Positions 52,842 through 61,600 of a stretch of DNA of 64,000 bases are shown piece after piece. The DNA lies in contig CAJUIS010000007.1 in assembly GCA_910586645.1 (NCBI GenBank), forward strand, positions 31,059 through 95,058, read 5' to 3'. Origin of the DNA: an uncultured Lachnospiraceae bacterium. Lineage in GTDB: Bacteria > Bacillota > Clostridia > Lachnospirales > Lachnospiraceae. The notes under the pieces are model-generated. The model saw nothing but the letters and a program-made list of their open reading frames with translations. It was not told where the DNA came from and did no database searches. Both the position numbers and the translations under genes were made by a program. Numbering within the stretch: position 1 is the first letter of the stretch; every line of letters starts with the position of its first letter.

Positions 52842-52881
52842 AGACAACTGTCTTGTCATCTCTGAAAAAGTATGTTATAAT
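52842..52881 (+). promoter_or_regulatory. nad operon promoter with candidate NiaR site
   Basis: TTGTCA at 52853-52858, 17-base spacer, TATAAT at 52876-52881. The symmetric AGACA-AC-TGTCT (52842-52853) overlaps the start of the -35, and GACAA/TTGTC symmetry continues through it. The NiaR-type repressor is the fourth gene of the same operon, so feedback control by NAD-pathway vitamers is likely. Confidence 0.6.
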
Positions 52882-52965
52882 TCCAAAGATACAAATTTTG
52901 GCAAAATGCCAGAAAGAAGGCGGGCCATGTGAGAGCTTCAGGCATCGTTCCGCCGGGAGGAAGCT

Positions 52966-53880
52966 ATGAACAGAAAAGAAAAAATCAGCAAATTGAAACA
53001 GGAGAAAGACACCGTCATTCTGGCGCACTATTATGTGGACGGAGCTGTACAGGAGATAGCGGATTTTGTCGGTGATTCCTATGCCCTGGCAAAAAAAGCC
53101 GCGGAAGTGACCCAAAAGAATATTCTCTTTGCCGGAGTGTCCTTTATGGGAGAGAGCGCAAAGCTTTTAAACCCGGGTAAGCGCGTTTATATGGCAGACG
53201 CGTCTGCAGGATGCCCTATGGCGGATATGGCGACGGCGGAACAGGTTCGAAAAGTCCGGGAAAAATATCCGGACGCGGCCGTTGTCTGTTATGTCAATTC
53301 CACTGCGGAAGTAAAAGCCCAATCCGACGTCTGCGTCACTTCATCCAACGCCGTAAAAGTGGTGGGCAAAATGAAGCAGAAGCAGATTTATTTTGTGCCT
53401 GACAGTCATCTGGCCCGTTTTGTGGCAAAGAAGCTGCCGGAAAAGCAATTTATTTTCCATGACGGATATTGCCCTACGCATCAGGAGATTGGGCGGGATT
53501 CATTGGCAAAAGCAAAAGAGAAGCATCCGGGGGCGCTCGTCCTCTCGCATCCGGAATGTTCCGAAGAAATTCTGGAATTGTCGGATTATGTGGGGAGTAC
53601 GGCGGAGATTCTCTGTTTTGCGAGAGAAAACAGCGCGGAGGAATACATAATAGCGACGGAAACAGGCGTATTTTATCAGTTGGAAAAAGAGAACCCACAA
53701 AAGAAGTTTTATCCGGTGATCCCGGAGCAGATCTGTCCCGATATGAAAAAAATTACACTTGAAAAAACAGAATCGGTTCTTGCCAATCTGGAAAACCAGC
53801 AGGAGATTCTGCTTGAAGAATCTGTGATAGAACAGGCGAGACGGCCGTTGGAACAGATGTTAAAACTGGCTCTTTCATAA
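52966..53880 (+). CDS. nadA: Quinolinate synthase
   Basis: 304 residues. The three iron-sulphur cysteines C83 (SAGCPMADM), C169 (GYCPTH) and C257 (QICPDM) are present, with the substrate motifs AHYYV, YVNSTAEVKA, TSSNAV and PDSHLA. It condenses iminoaspartate with dihydroxyacetone phosphate to quinolinate using a 4Fe-4S cluster. First gene of nadA-nadB-nadC-niaR. Short single-chain form usual in Bacillota. Confidence 0.95.
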   Translation: MNRKEKISKLKQEKDTVILAHYYVDGAVQEIADFVGDSYALAKKAAEVTQKNILFAGVSFMGESAKLLNPGKRVYMADASAGCPMADMATAEQVRKVREKYPDAAVVCYVNSTAEVKAQSDVCVTSSNAVKVVGKMKQKQIYFVPDSHLARFVAKKLPEKQFIFHDGYCPTHQEIGRDSLAKAKEKHPGALVLSHPECSEEILELSDYVGSTAEILCFARENSAEEYIIATETGVFYQLEKENPQKKFYPVIPEQICPDMKKITLEKTESVLANLENQQEILLEESVIEQARRPLEQMLKLALS

Positions 53881-53897
53881 GCCGGCATGGAGGCGGA

Positions 53898-55190
53898 ATG
53901 AAAACAAATATATTAATTGTGGGAGCCGGATGCGCAGGATTATATTGTGCGCTTCATCTTCCGGAAGACATGGAGATTCTTATCATAACAAAGGATAAAG
54001 CGGAACACAGCGATTCATTTCTGGCGCAGGGCGGCATATGTATGTTAAGGGATGAGTCGGACTATGACTGTTATTTTGAAGACACGATGCGGGCCGGGCA
54101 TTATGAAAATAACCCGAAATCCGTAGAGATTATGATCCGTTCGTCGAAAAGCGTTATAGACGAGCTGATGCATTACGGAGCGGATTTTAAGCGGAATAAA
54201 GACGGAAGCCTTTGTTTTACCAGGGAGGGCGGGCATTCCGCAAAACGGATCTTATTCCATGAAGACATTACAGGGGAAGAGATTACAGGGAAATTACTGG
54301 CCGAGGCAAGGAGACGTCCGAATATTAAGATTGCAGAATACTGTACAATGCTCGATCTGCTCTGCAGAGATAATGTCTGTTTTGGAGCGGCCGTTTGCGA
54401 TGGGGATGGACGCATATTTTCTGTATATGCGGATTTTACCGTACTTGCCTGCGGAGGAATCGGCGGTTTGTACCGGCATACGACAAATTACAGGCATTTA
54501 ACGGGGGACGGCATTGCCGTCGCTTTAAATCATGGCGTTTCATTAAAGCACATTAATTATGTGCAGATTCATCCGACGACGCTTTACTCGGAAGAACCGG
54601 AGGAAAAAAGTTTTTTGATTTCCGAATCTGTCCGGGGAGAGGGAGCTGTTTTATACAATGCAAAAAAAGAAAGGTTTGTCAATGAACTGCTTCCAAGAGA
54701 CGTGCTGACGGCTGAAATTTACGCGCAGATGAAAAAAGACAATATGCCGTATGTCTGGCTTTCCATGGAGCATATTTCAAAAGAAGAGCTGGAATGTCAT
54801 TTCCCGAACATTGTAAGCCATTGCCGGGACAAGGGGTTTGACGTGTTCCATGAATGCATCCCGGTCGTTCCGGCGCAGCATTATTTTATGGGAGGAATTG
54901 AAGTGGATCTTGATTCCTGCACTTCCATGCAGCGCCTGTTTGCCGTTGGGGAAACGGCATGCAACGGCGTGCATGGGAAGAACCGTCTGGCGAGCAATTC
55001 TCTGCTGGAAAGCCTTGTGTTTGCCCGCCGGGCCGCAGAAAAAATAAAAGAAAGCCCTGTGGAAGAAAAAATAAGTGAAACTGCAGCCGAAGCGTTCGAT
55101 GCATCGCGTTATCAGGACAGAGAGGTTTTGGCTGAAATTTATAAAAAAAACGTGCGAAACGAGATTGAGAGGTTGAATAATTATGTATGA
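53898..55190 (+). CDS. nadB: L-aspartate oxidase
   Basis: 430 residues, about 100 shorter than the E. coli enzyme because the C-terminal helical domain is trimmed, as in many Clostridia. FAD dinucleotide-binding start ILIVGAGCAGLYCAL, SFLAQGGI substrate loop, and the catalytic-region motifs HINYVQIHPT and GEGAVLYN. Converts aspartate to iminoaspartate, passed to NadA. Under anaerobic conditions fumarate serves as acceptor. Overlaps nadC by 8 bases. Confidence 0.94.
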   Translation: MKTNILIVGAGCAGLYCALHLPEDMEILIITKDKAEHSDSFLAQGGICMLRDESDYDCYFEDTMRAGHYENNPKSVEIMIRSSKSVIDELMHYGADFKRNKDGSLCFTREGGHSAKRILFHEDITGEEITGKLLAEARRRPNIKIAEYCTMLDLLCRDNVCFGAAVCDGDGRIFSVYADFTVLACGGIGGLYRHTTNYRHLTGDGIAVALNHGVSLKHINYVQIHPTTLYSEEPEEKSFLISESVRGEGAVLYNAKKERFVNELLPRDVLTAEIYAQMKKDNMPYVWLSMEHISKEELECHFPNIVSHCRDKGFDVFHECIPVVPAQHYFMGGIEVDLDSCTSMQRLFAVGETACNGVHGKNRLASNSLLESLVFARRAAEKIKESPVEEKISETAAEAFDASRYQDREVLAEIYKKNVRNEIERLNNYV

Positions 55191-56040
55191 TCCAATTACT
55201 ATGAGGTTAAACGCAGATCCGATGATTTTAAGCGCATTAAAGGAAGACATTACAAGCGAGGACGTGACGACAAATTCTGTTATGCCGAAAGCGCGCCTTG
55301 GAGAAGTGGATTTGATCTGTAAAGAAGCAGGCGTCATCTGCGGGCTGGATGTGTTTGCGAGAGTTTTTGAACTTCTGGATGACGAGGTTGAAATTACGCT
55401 TTTTGTAAAAGACGGAGACAGGGTGTCTGCGGGAGAGAGAATGGCGAAGCTGCGCGGGGATATCCGCACGCTTTTGTCCGGAGAACGCACGGCGCTGAAC
55501 TATCTGCAGCGGATGAGCGGAATTGCGACTTATACAAATTCGATTGTAAAGCTTTTGGAAGATACAAAAATTAAGCTTTTGGATACCAGAAAGACAACTC
55601 CCAATAACCGCGTATTTGAAAAATATGCCGTCCGGATCGGGGGCGGCTACAATCACAGATATAACCTGTCAGACGGCGTACTGTTAAAGGACAATCATAT
55701 CAGCGCTGCGGGCGGCGTAAAAGAAGCTGTTCAGATGGCAAAGGGATATGCTCCTTTTGTGCGCAAAATAGAAGTGGAAACGGAAACGCTTGAAATGGTA
55801 AAAGAAGCTTTGGAGGCGGGAGCGGATATTATTATGCTGGATAATATGACGCCGGAAGTAATGAAAGAAGCGGTTTTACTGATTGATGGAAAAGCAGAAA
55901 TTGAAATATCCGGAAATGTGACAAGAGAAAATATTGAGAGGATCAAAGGTCTGGGCGTGGATTATATTTCAAGCGGGGCGCTGACCCACTCTGCGCCGAT
56001 TCTGGATATTTCCTTAAAAAATCTGCGGCCGATTTCATAG
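55183..56040 (+). CDS. nadC: Nicotinate-nucleotide pyrophosphorylase
   Basis: 285 residues. EDITSEDVTT start, GERTALNYLQRMSGIAT, LDTRKTTPNNRVFEKYAVRIGGGYNHRYNL (quinolinate/PRPP site) and LDNMTPEVM, all NadC hallmarks. Makes nicotinate mononucleotide from quinolinate. Start overlaps the nadB stop. Confidence 0.96.
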   Translation: MYDPITMRLNADPMILSALKEDITSEDVTTNSVMPKARLGEVDLICKEAGVICGLDVFARVFELLDDEVEITLFVKDGDRVSAGERMAKLRGDIRTLLSGERTALNYLQRMSGIATYTNSIVKLLEDTKIKLLDTRKTTPNNRVFEKYAVRIGGGYNHRYNLSDGVLLKDNHISAAGGVKEAVQMAKGYAPFVRKIEVETETLEMVKEALEAGADIIMLDNMTPEVMKEAVLLIDGKAEIEISGNVTRENIERIKGLGVDYISSGALTHSAPILDISLKNLRPIS

Positions 56041-56056
56041 AGAAAGAGGGAACTGT

Positions 56057-56617
56057 ATGAGCGGAGAACAGCGAAGGGAGAAAATGCTTAACGTTTTGCG
56101 GACTGCCGGACATCCGGTGCCGGGGGCAAAGCTGGCTCAGATGTTTGCAGTCAGCCGCCAGGTCGTCGTACAGGACGTTGCCCTTCTTCGGGCCGAAAAA
56201 CAGGAGATTATCAGCACCTGCCGCGGATATATGATGCGGCAGGATTTGCCGTGCCAGAGGATATTTAAAGTGCGTCATTCTGATGAAGAGATGGAAGAAG
56301 AGCTGAATCTGTATGTGGATTTTGGCGGGACGGTAGAAGATGAATTTGTGTATCACAGGATATACAATGTCATTCGCGTGGAAATGGGGCTGAAATCCAG
56401 GCGTGAGATCAAAGACTATATGGAAAAGCTGAAAAGCGGCCGTTCAAAATCCTTAAAAGACGTTACATCCGGTTTTCACTATCATACAGTGACGGCGGAA
56501 TCAGAAGAAATTTTAGATCAGATTCAAAAGGAGCTGCAGGAGAAAGGCTTTCTGGCAGAGCTTAGGGATTACGAGCCGATCGATTTCTGGAAAGAGGAAA
56601 ATTATACAAAGGGGTAG
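56057..56617 (+). CDS. niaR: NiaR-type NAD biosynthesis repressor (HTH-3H)
   Basis: 186 residues: an HTH_11 winged helix (KMLNVLRTAGHPVPGAKLAQMFAVSRQVVVQDVALLRA) and a 3H domain named for three histidines, seen as VRHSDEE, VYHRIYN and GFHYHTV, which bind metal and niacin. Known to repress NAD synthesis and niacin uptake genes when nicotinate is present. Located at the end of nadABC, so it probably feeds back on the promoter at 52842. Confidence 0.92.
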   Translation: MSGEQRREKMLNVLRTAGHPVPGAKLAQMFAVSRQVVVQDVALLRAEKQEIISTCRGYMMRQDLPCQRIFKVRHSDEEMEEELNLYVDFGGTVEDEFVYHRIYNVIRVEMGLKSRREIKDYMEKLKSGRSKSLKDVTSGFHYHTVTAESEEILDQIQKELQEKGFLAELRDYEPIDFWKEENYTKG

Positions 56618-56626
56618 AAGAAGCCG

Positions 56627-57967
56627 ATGGATCAAAAAGATTTAACAAAAGGTCCGGTATATAAAACCATGTGCTTTTTTGCATTTCCCATGATACTTGG
56701 AAATATGCTGCAGCAGGGCTATAACATTGCGGACACCTGGGTGGTAGGCCGGTTTGCAGGCTCCGGCGCTTTAGCGGCCGTCGGTTCCGCTTTTGCCCTG
56801 ATGACGTTTCTGACATCGGTTCTGCTCGGGCTTTGCATGGGCAGCGGAGTCGTGTTTTCCCGCTGTTTTGGCAGCCGGGATGATAAGTCTTTAGAGGACG
56901 GCGTCTGCGCGTCGCTTCTGATTGCGTCTGCGACAGCCTTTTTTCTTACGGCAGTTTCCCTGCTTGGAACGGAAGCCATTTTGAGATGGATGAACATTCC
57001 AAAAGAAATTACGGGAATCACAAGAGATTATCTTGTGCTGATATTTTGGGGGATCCCTGCAGTCGCTTTGTACAATTTTTTTGGAGCGTATTTGAAAGCT
57101 GTCGGGAATTCTGTCGTTCCGCTGATGTTTCTTGGCGTTTCCACTGTGCTGAATATTCTGCTGGATCTTCTGTTTGTCGCAGTGTTTAAGCAGGGGACGC
57201 AAGGCGCCGCCCTGGCGACAATTCTATCCCAGTATATATCAGGGATTGGAATTGCCGCATACGTAATTGTAAAAAACAAGGCGGTCAGAAATGCCATAAG
57301 CAATTTTAGAATAAGAAAAAGCAGCCTTTTTGAGATTGCCAGTTATTCGGTTTTGACATGCGTGCAGCAGTCGGTGATGAACCTTGGCATCCTTATGGTG
57401 CAGGGACTTGTCAACAGTTTTGGGACGACGGTTATGGCGGCATTTGCAGCCGCTGTCAAAATAGACGCGTTTGCCTATATGCCTTTGCAGGAGTATGGAA
57501 ATGCGTTTTCTACGTTTCTGGCGCAGAATGCGGGAGCGGGGCAGAAACAGCGGATGAAAAAAGGGATGCGGTATGCGGCTGCGACAGTCGCAGGATACAG
57601 CCTGGTTTCCTGCCTGATTCTCTGGTTTTTGGCAGAACCTTTGATGTATCTGTTCATTGACGCAGAGGAGGCGGTGATTGCGGCGGAGGGCGTTAAGTAT
57701 CTGCATACGGTGGGGCCTTTTTATTGGGGGATCGGATGCCTGTTCTTGTTTTACGGGATTTACCGGGCGTTAGGGAAACCGTCGATCTCCGTTATACTGA
57801 CAGTGATTTCCCTTGGGACGCGCGTCGCGCTGTCTTATATGCTGTCGTCCGTGCCTTCTGTCGGGGTTGCGGGAATCTGGCAGTCGATTCCGGTTGGATG
57901 GATTCTTGCGGATTTGGCGGGCATACTGTTTTATATAAAAAACAAAAATGTTTTTACGGGATTTTAA
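56627..57967 (+). CDS. MATE family efflux transporter
   Basis: 446 residues, 12 membrane segments. GPVYKTMCFFAFPMILGNMLQQGYNIADTWVVGRFAG is the start of the NorM/DinF-like MATE branch, and the two homologous halves are visible (second LTCVQQSVMNLGILMVQGLVNSFGTTVMAAFAAAVK). Uses Na+ or H+ to expel cationic drugs or metabolites. Follows niaR by 9 bases but its role in that operon is not obvious. Its end overlaps the convergent gene by 14 bases. Confidence 0.9.
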   Translation: MDQKDLTKGPVYKTMCFFAFPMILGNMLQQGYNIADTWVVGRFAGSGALAAVGSAFALMTFLTSVLLGLCMGSGVVFSRCFGSRDDKSLEDGVCASLLIASATAFFLTAVSLLGTEAILRWMNIPKEITGITRDYLVLIFWGIPAVALYNFFGAYLKAVGNSVVPLMFLGVSTVLNILLDLLFVAVFKQGTQGAALATILSQYISGIGIAAYVIVKNKAVRNAISNFRIRKSSLFEIASYSVLTCVQQSVMNLGILMVQGLVNSFGTTVMAAFAAAVKIDAFAYMPLQEYGNAFSTFLAQNAGAGQKQRMKKGMRYAAATVAGYSLVSCLILWFLAEPLMYLFIDAEEAVIAAEGVKYLHTVGPFYWGIGCLFLFYGIYRALGKPSISVILTVISLGTRVALSYMLSSVPSVGVAGIWQSIPVGWILADLAGILFYIKNKNVFTGF

Positions 57968-58352
57968 AATCCGCCGGAGGCTCTGAGAATTTTGCGGCAG
58001 TTCCAATGCCGTATATCTGGATCTGGTTTCGATTTTTTTGCTTTTGATAATGAAAGCAATATTTGAAAATGAAACCCATAAACGCTCCAAGCCATTGGCT
58101 GGTTTGCGCATCGAATGTGAAATCATCCGCCGGATTTTTTTCCTGCCGGTAAAAATACAGCAGTGATTTTACAGGGGGAATCCCCAGCTCATTTGCAAAT
58201 GCGATGCACAGCATACGTTTTTCATCTGTTGCCGTGGCTATGCAAAAATCCCAGAGATCGCCGGAGTTGACAAAGGGGGCGGCATTTTTGTAGATTTTTG
58301 CAAATCCGGTTTTAGAATTATAAATCTGATCTTTTAGTGAACGTGTTGTCAT
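57954..58352 (-). CDS. Hypothetical protein with strong promoter and own operator
   Basis: 132 residues, not recognised. Mostly helical: MTTRSLKDQIYNSKTGFAKIY, a middle LCIAFANELGIPPVKSLLYFYRQ, then KYCFHYQKQKNRNQIQIYGIGT. No signal peptide or membrane segment. The gene sits alone, convergent with the MATE gene (14-base overlap), behind a perfect-spacing consensus promoter with an inverted repeat just after the -10, and GGAGA ten bases before the ATG. This is the genetic layout of a small autoregulated factor; DNA binding is not evident from the sequence. Function unknown. Confidence 0.6.
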   Translation of the reverse strand: MTTRSLKDQIYNSKTGFAKIYKNAAPFVNSGDLWDFCIATATDEKRMLCIAFANELGIPPVKSLLYFYRQEKNPADDFTFDAQTSQWLGAFMGFIFKYCFHYQKQKNRNQIQIYGIGTAAKFSEPPADFKIP

Positions 58353-58369
58353 ATAAGATCTCCTTTCTT

Positions 58370-58422
58370 AAACATACAATATTTTGTATGTTTATTATAA
58401 GGTATATTCAATAAACTGTCAA
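58370..58422 (-). promoter_or_regulatory. Consensus promoter and inverted-repeat operator
   Basis: Minus strand: TTGACA (plus 58417-58422), exactly 17 bases, TATAAT (plus 58394-58399). Next to the -10, ten-base perfect arms AAACATACAA (58370-58379) and TTGTATGTTT (58384-58393) with a 4-base centre cover the likely transcription start. The gene begins at 58352. Confidence 0.8.
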
Positions 58423-58532
58423 GAGCCGATTTTCATTTTATAAATGGCTGTGTCATTTACCCATAAATGTGCAGATTTATCTGAACTGTTAGAAATAATG
58501 AGCAATTTTTGCGCTATAAATCAGAAAATTAT

Positions 58533-58560
58533 TTGAAATTATAGACAAATATGTTATAAT
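58533..58560 (+). promoter_or_regulatory. Promoter of hpf
   Basis: TTGAAA at 58533-58538, 16-base spacer, TATAAT at 58555-58560; 46 bases before the start. Confidence 0.6.
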
Positions 58561-58606
58561 TATCCTATACACAGAGCCGATCTGTGAAGGAAAGGGGCGA
58601 AATACT

Positions 58607-59134
58607 ATGCGCATTACAATTACAGGAAGGAATCTTGAATTAACCGATGGACTCAAAAGCGCCGTAGAGGACAAGTTAGGAAAGCTGGAGAAATACTTTA
58701 CCCCGGAGACGGATATATTTGTGACTTTAAGCGTTGAGAAAGAGCGGCAGAAAATCGAGGTTACCATACCCGTGAAGGGCAATATCATCCGTTCGGAACA
58801 GGTAAGCAACGATATGTACGTATCAATTGATCTCGTGGAAGAAGTGATAGAGAGGCAATTGAAGAAATACAAGAAAAAGATCATCAGCAGACATCAGAGC
58901 GGGACAAACTTTAAGAAAGAATTTATTGAAAAAGAATCCGATGCGGATGATGAAATCCGCATTATCCGTACCAAGAAGTTTGACATGAAGCCGATGTACC
59001 CGGAAGACGCCTGCGTGCAGATGGAACTTTTAGGACATGATTTTTTTGTATTCTGCAATGCGGAAACGGAGCGCGTCAATGTGGTCTATAAGAGAAAAGG
59101 CAATACGTATGGAATGATTGAGCCGGAATTTTAG
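58607..59134 (+). CDS. hpf: Ribosome hibernation promoting factor, long form
   Basis: 175 residues: N-terminal S30AE/HPF fold (MRITITGRNLELTDGLKSAVEDKLGKLEKYF) and a C-terminal dimerisation domain (MKPMYPEDACVQMELLGHDFFVFCNAETERVNVVYKRKGNTYGMIEPE). The long form joins two 70S ribosomes into inactive 100S dimers under slow growth. Good start with AAGGGG upstream. Directly followed by the SRP RNA promoter. Confidence 0.95.
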   Translation: MRITITGRNLELTDGLKSAVEDKLGKLEKYFTPETDIFVTLSVEKERQKIEVTIPVKGNIIRSEQVSNDMYVSIDLVEEVIERQLKKYKKKIISRHQSGTNFKKEFIEKESDADDEIRIIRTKKFDMKPMYPEDACVQMELLGHDFFVFCNAETERVNVVYKRKGNTYGMIEPEF

Positions 59135-59163
59135 TTGACAAAACAGACCGGACACGTTATACT
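59135..59163 (+). promoter_or_regulatory. Promoter of SRP RNA
   Basis: TTGACA at 59135-59140, 17-base spacer, TATACT at 59158-59163, placing the transcript start at about 59170, the first base of the RNA. It begins right after the hpf stop. Confidence 0.8.
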
Positions 59164-59167
59164 TAAA

Positions 59168-59434
59168 TCTCCGGGCAGCCGGGGTGTCAGCGGTACCCTG
59201 TACCGGCAATCCGCTATAGCCGGGGTGATATTCTGCAGAGGGTTTCTGATTGTGAAGCTGCCCTTCATAAGTGGCGATGACGTTTGGGTCTTGCGCAACA
59301 GGAATTTATGAACCGGGTCAGGTCAGGAATGGAGCAGCCCTAAGTAAACACTCATGTGTGCCGCAAGGGCGCCTGGGCCGAGCTAACTGTGAAGGTAACG
59401 TTTGGGGTCAGGATTCGAAGCAGAATGCCCGGAA
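59168..59434 (+). ncRNA. ffs: Large SRP RNA (scRNA, ffs)
   Basis: Matches the Bacillota large SRP RNA: closing stem CCGGGCA (59171-59177) with TGCCCGG (59426-59432); Alu-type domain near GGGGTGTCAGCGGTACCCTG and ATCCGCT; GTTTGGGTCTTGCGCAACAGG; and the Ffh-binding core GGTCAGG, AGGAA, GGAGCAGCC. It scaffolds co-translational membrane targeting. Confidence 0.92.
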
Positions 59435-59454
59435 AAGATAAGAATAAGAATGAA

Positions 59455-59484
59455 AAAGAACCGTCATAAGACGGCTCTTTTTTT
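59455..59484 (+). terminator. Terminator of SRP RNA
   Basis: CCGTC with GACGG around a 4-base loop, extended by AAGA/TCTT pairs, then a seven-T run. Confidence 0.75.
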
Positions 59485-59560
59485 GCTTTACAGGGGATTG
59501 TGCCGCCAAAGCGGCGAAGAATCCCGTGCAGATGGATTTTTTCTTAATGCAAAAATAGTT

Positions 59561-61081
59561 TTAAACAGAGTCAAATTCGTCCAGAATTTCCTTGTCCGGG
59601 GCTTTTGTCAGAAGGCTTACGATAATGATAAACGCACAGGCAACCAAAAATGCCGGAAGCAGCTCGTAAATATTCCATGCGCCTCCAATCGGACGTACCA
59701 GGTATTTCCAGATAAATACCATAGCTCCGCCGGAAACCATGCCGGCGATGGCGCCGTAACGGTTTGTCCGTCTCCAGAACAGCGCAAAAAGCATGACGGG
59801 GCCGAAGGCCGCGCCAAAGCCTGCCCATGCAAAGGATACGATGCCGAATACAGAGCTGTTTGGATCCCTTGCAATGAATACGGCAATGACGGCAATGGCT
59901 ACAACGGTCAGCCTTGCTGTAAGCATCATGGTCTTTTGGGACATTTTGATATGCAGAACGTCTCTTAATATGTTTTGAGAGATGCTGGAAGACGCCGCTA
60001 AAAGCTGGGAATCCGCCGTTGACATGGTGCAGGCTAATATCCCTGCCAGAATGACGCCTGCGAATATAATGGCAAGTACGCCGTGGCTGCTTAAAAGCTG
60101 CGCTGTTTTGATAATCAGCGTTTCAGAATCGGAACCGGACAAAGTTTCAATTGCGCCGGACGCCGTCATGCTGTACCCGATCACGCCGATAAAGATAGCG
60201 ACAGCCATGGAAATTGTCACCCAAACGCTGGCAACCCGCCGGGAGAGCTTTAATTTATTTTCATCTTCAATCGCCATAAAACGCAGCAGGATATGAGGCA
60301 TTCCAAAATAGCCAAGTCCCCAGGCAAAGGTGGATACGATGCTGATAAAGCCGTAGGGGCTTGCAGAATTTGAAGCGGCGTCATGGAGATTTGTCATGGA
60401 CAGATAACCGGGCAGTTTTGAAGCGTTGTCCATTACGACATCCAGCCCTCCGGCTGTCTGTACGCCAAAGACAACGACGATAATAAGCGCAAGCGTCATT
60501 ACGATGCTCTGAATAAAGTCGGTTGTGCTTGCGGCAAGAAATCCTCCCAGAGCCGTATATCCTACGATGACAACGGCGCTTATGATCATGGCGGGAATGT
60601 AGGAAATCCCAAACAGGCTGGAAAACAGTTTTCCGCAGGCGGCAAATCCTGAAGCCGTGTAAGGAATAAAGAAAATAACAATAATCAATGCCGAAATTCC
60701 AAGCAGCGCATGGCTTTTGTCACGGAACCGGTTGGAAAAGAAGTCCGGAATCGTAATGGAATTATTCACGGCGGAATAACGGCGCAGACGTTTGGCGACA
60801 ATCAGCCAGTTGAAATATGTGCCGACTGCAAGGCCGATTGCAGTCCATCCTGCGTCGGCGAGACCCGAGAGATAAGCGACGCCCGGGAGACCCATCAAAA
60901 GCCAGCTGCTCATATCGGAAGCCTCTGCGCTCATTGCGGTTACAAACGGGCCGAGTTTCCGTCCGCCGAGGTAAAAATCACTCACGTCATTGTTCTTTTT
61001 GGAAAACGAGATTCCGATGCCTACCATTCCCAAAATGTAGACAACGATAATCAAAAAAATTCCCAATGTGGTTCCACTCAT
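59561..61081 (-). CDS. putP: Sodium/proline-type symporter (SSS family)
   Basis: 506 residues from the ATG at 61081 (AAGGAGGAAATT upstream); the longer frame to 61219 precedes the ribosome site. About 13 membrane segments. Strong PutP-type motifs: DFYLGGRKLGPFVTAMSAEASDMSSWLLMGLPG, GYTALGGFLAASTTDFIQ and the SADSQL region TMSTADSQLLAAS. Imports proline with Na+. It fits a sodium economy in which the ATP synthase is also predicted to be Na+-linked. Proline specificity is by family resemblance. Confidence 0.9.
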   Translation of the reverse strand: MSGTTLGIFLIIVVYILGMVGIGISFSKKNNDVSDFYLGGRKLGPFVTAMSAEASDMSSWLLMGLPGVAYLSGLADAGWTAIGLAVGTYFNWLIVAKRLRRYSAVNNSITIPDFFSNRFRDKSHALLGISALIIVIFFIPYTASGFAACGKLFSSLFGISYIPAMIISAVVIVGYTALGGFLAASTTDFIQSIVMTLALIIVVVFGVQTAGGLDVVMDNASKLPGYLSMTNLHDAASNSASPYGFISIVSTFAWGLGYFGMPHILLRFMAIEDENKLKLSRRVASVWVTISMAVAIFIGVIGYSMTASGAIETLSGSDSETLIIKTAQLLSSHGVLAIIFAGVILAGILACTMSTADSQLLAASSSISQNILRDVLHIKMSQKTMMLTARLTVVAIAVIAVFIARDPNSSVFGIVSFAWAGFGAAFGPVMLFALFWRRTNRYGAIAGMVSGGAMVFIWKYLVRPIGGAWNIYELLPAFLVACAFIIIVSLLTKAPDKEILDEFDSV

Positions 61082-61142
61082 AATTTCCTCCTTGTATGTA
61101 GCTTGTTTACAGAGTTTTTGTCCATAAAAGGCAAGACACATT

Positions 61143-61171
61143 ATTATAGCATTTCTGACAGAATTCCACAA
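61143..61171 (-). promoter_or_regulatory. Promoter of putP
   Basis: Minus strand TTGTGG (plus 61166-61171), 17-base spacer, TATAAT (plus 61143-61148), about 65 bases before the start. Confidence 0.6.
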
Positions 61172-61207
61172 TAAAAATATAGCCCTGAGCGTAGATTCAA
61201 ATAGGTA

Positions 61208-61260
61208 TTGACAAAACAATATTATATGTTATATAGTATTAATTGAAAAACAATATTATA
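61208..61260 (+). promoter_or_regulatory. PadR operon promoter and repeats
   Basis: TTGACA at 61208-61213 precedes TATAGT (about 18-base spacing). The direct repeat AAAACAATATTATA occurs twice (61213-61226 and 61247-61260), and AATATTATAT / ATATAGTATT form an imperfect palindrome between. Likely PadR binding region, 16 bases before the gene. Confidence 0.6.
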
Positions 61261-61276
61261 CAAAAGGGGTGGTGAA

Positions 61277-61600
61277 ATGGCGTTTGGCGTAGGGGCGGCG
61301 TTGCTGGATGCAATCGTTCTGGCGGTTGTCTCAAAGGAAGAAGAAGGTACGTATGGCTATAAGATTACGCAGGATGTCCGCAGGGCAATTGAAATATCGG
61401 AATCCACACTGTACCCGGTGCTGCGGCGGCTGCAGAAGTATCAGTATTTGATTGTTTACGATGTGGAATGCGGCGGCAGAAACCGGAGATATTATAAGAT
61501 TACAAAGGCCGGTTCTGGAAAACTGGAAGAATATAAAACGGAATGGTCTGATTATTCATCAAAAATATCAAAATTATTATCGGGAGAGGAGAGGGCATGA
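61277..61600 (+). CDS. PadR-family transcriptional regulator
   Basis: 107 residues: PadR winged helix (LLDAIVLAVVSKEEEGTYGYKITQDV, TLYPVLRRLQKYQYL, wing CGGRNRRYYKIT). Followed, with a 4-base ATGA overlap, by a DUF1700/HAAS gene: the standard PadR-HAAS pairing. It probably represses its own four-gene operon. Confidence 0.9.
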   Translation: MAFGVGAALLDAIVLAVVSKEEEGTYGYKITQDVRRAIEISESTLYPVLRRLQKYQYLIVYDVECGGRNRRYYKITKAGSGKLEEYKTEWSDYSSKISKLLSGEERA

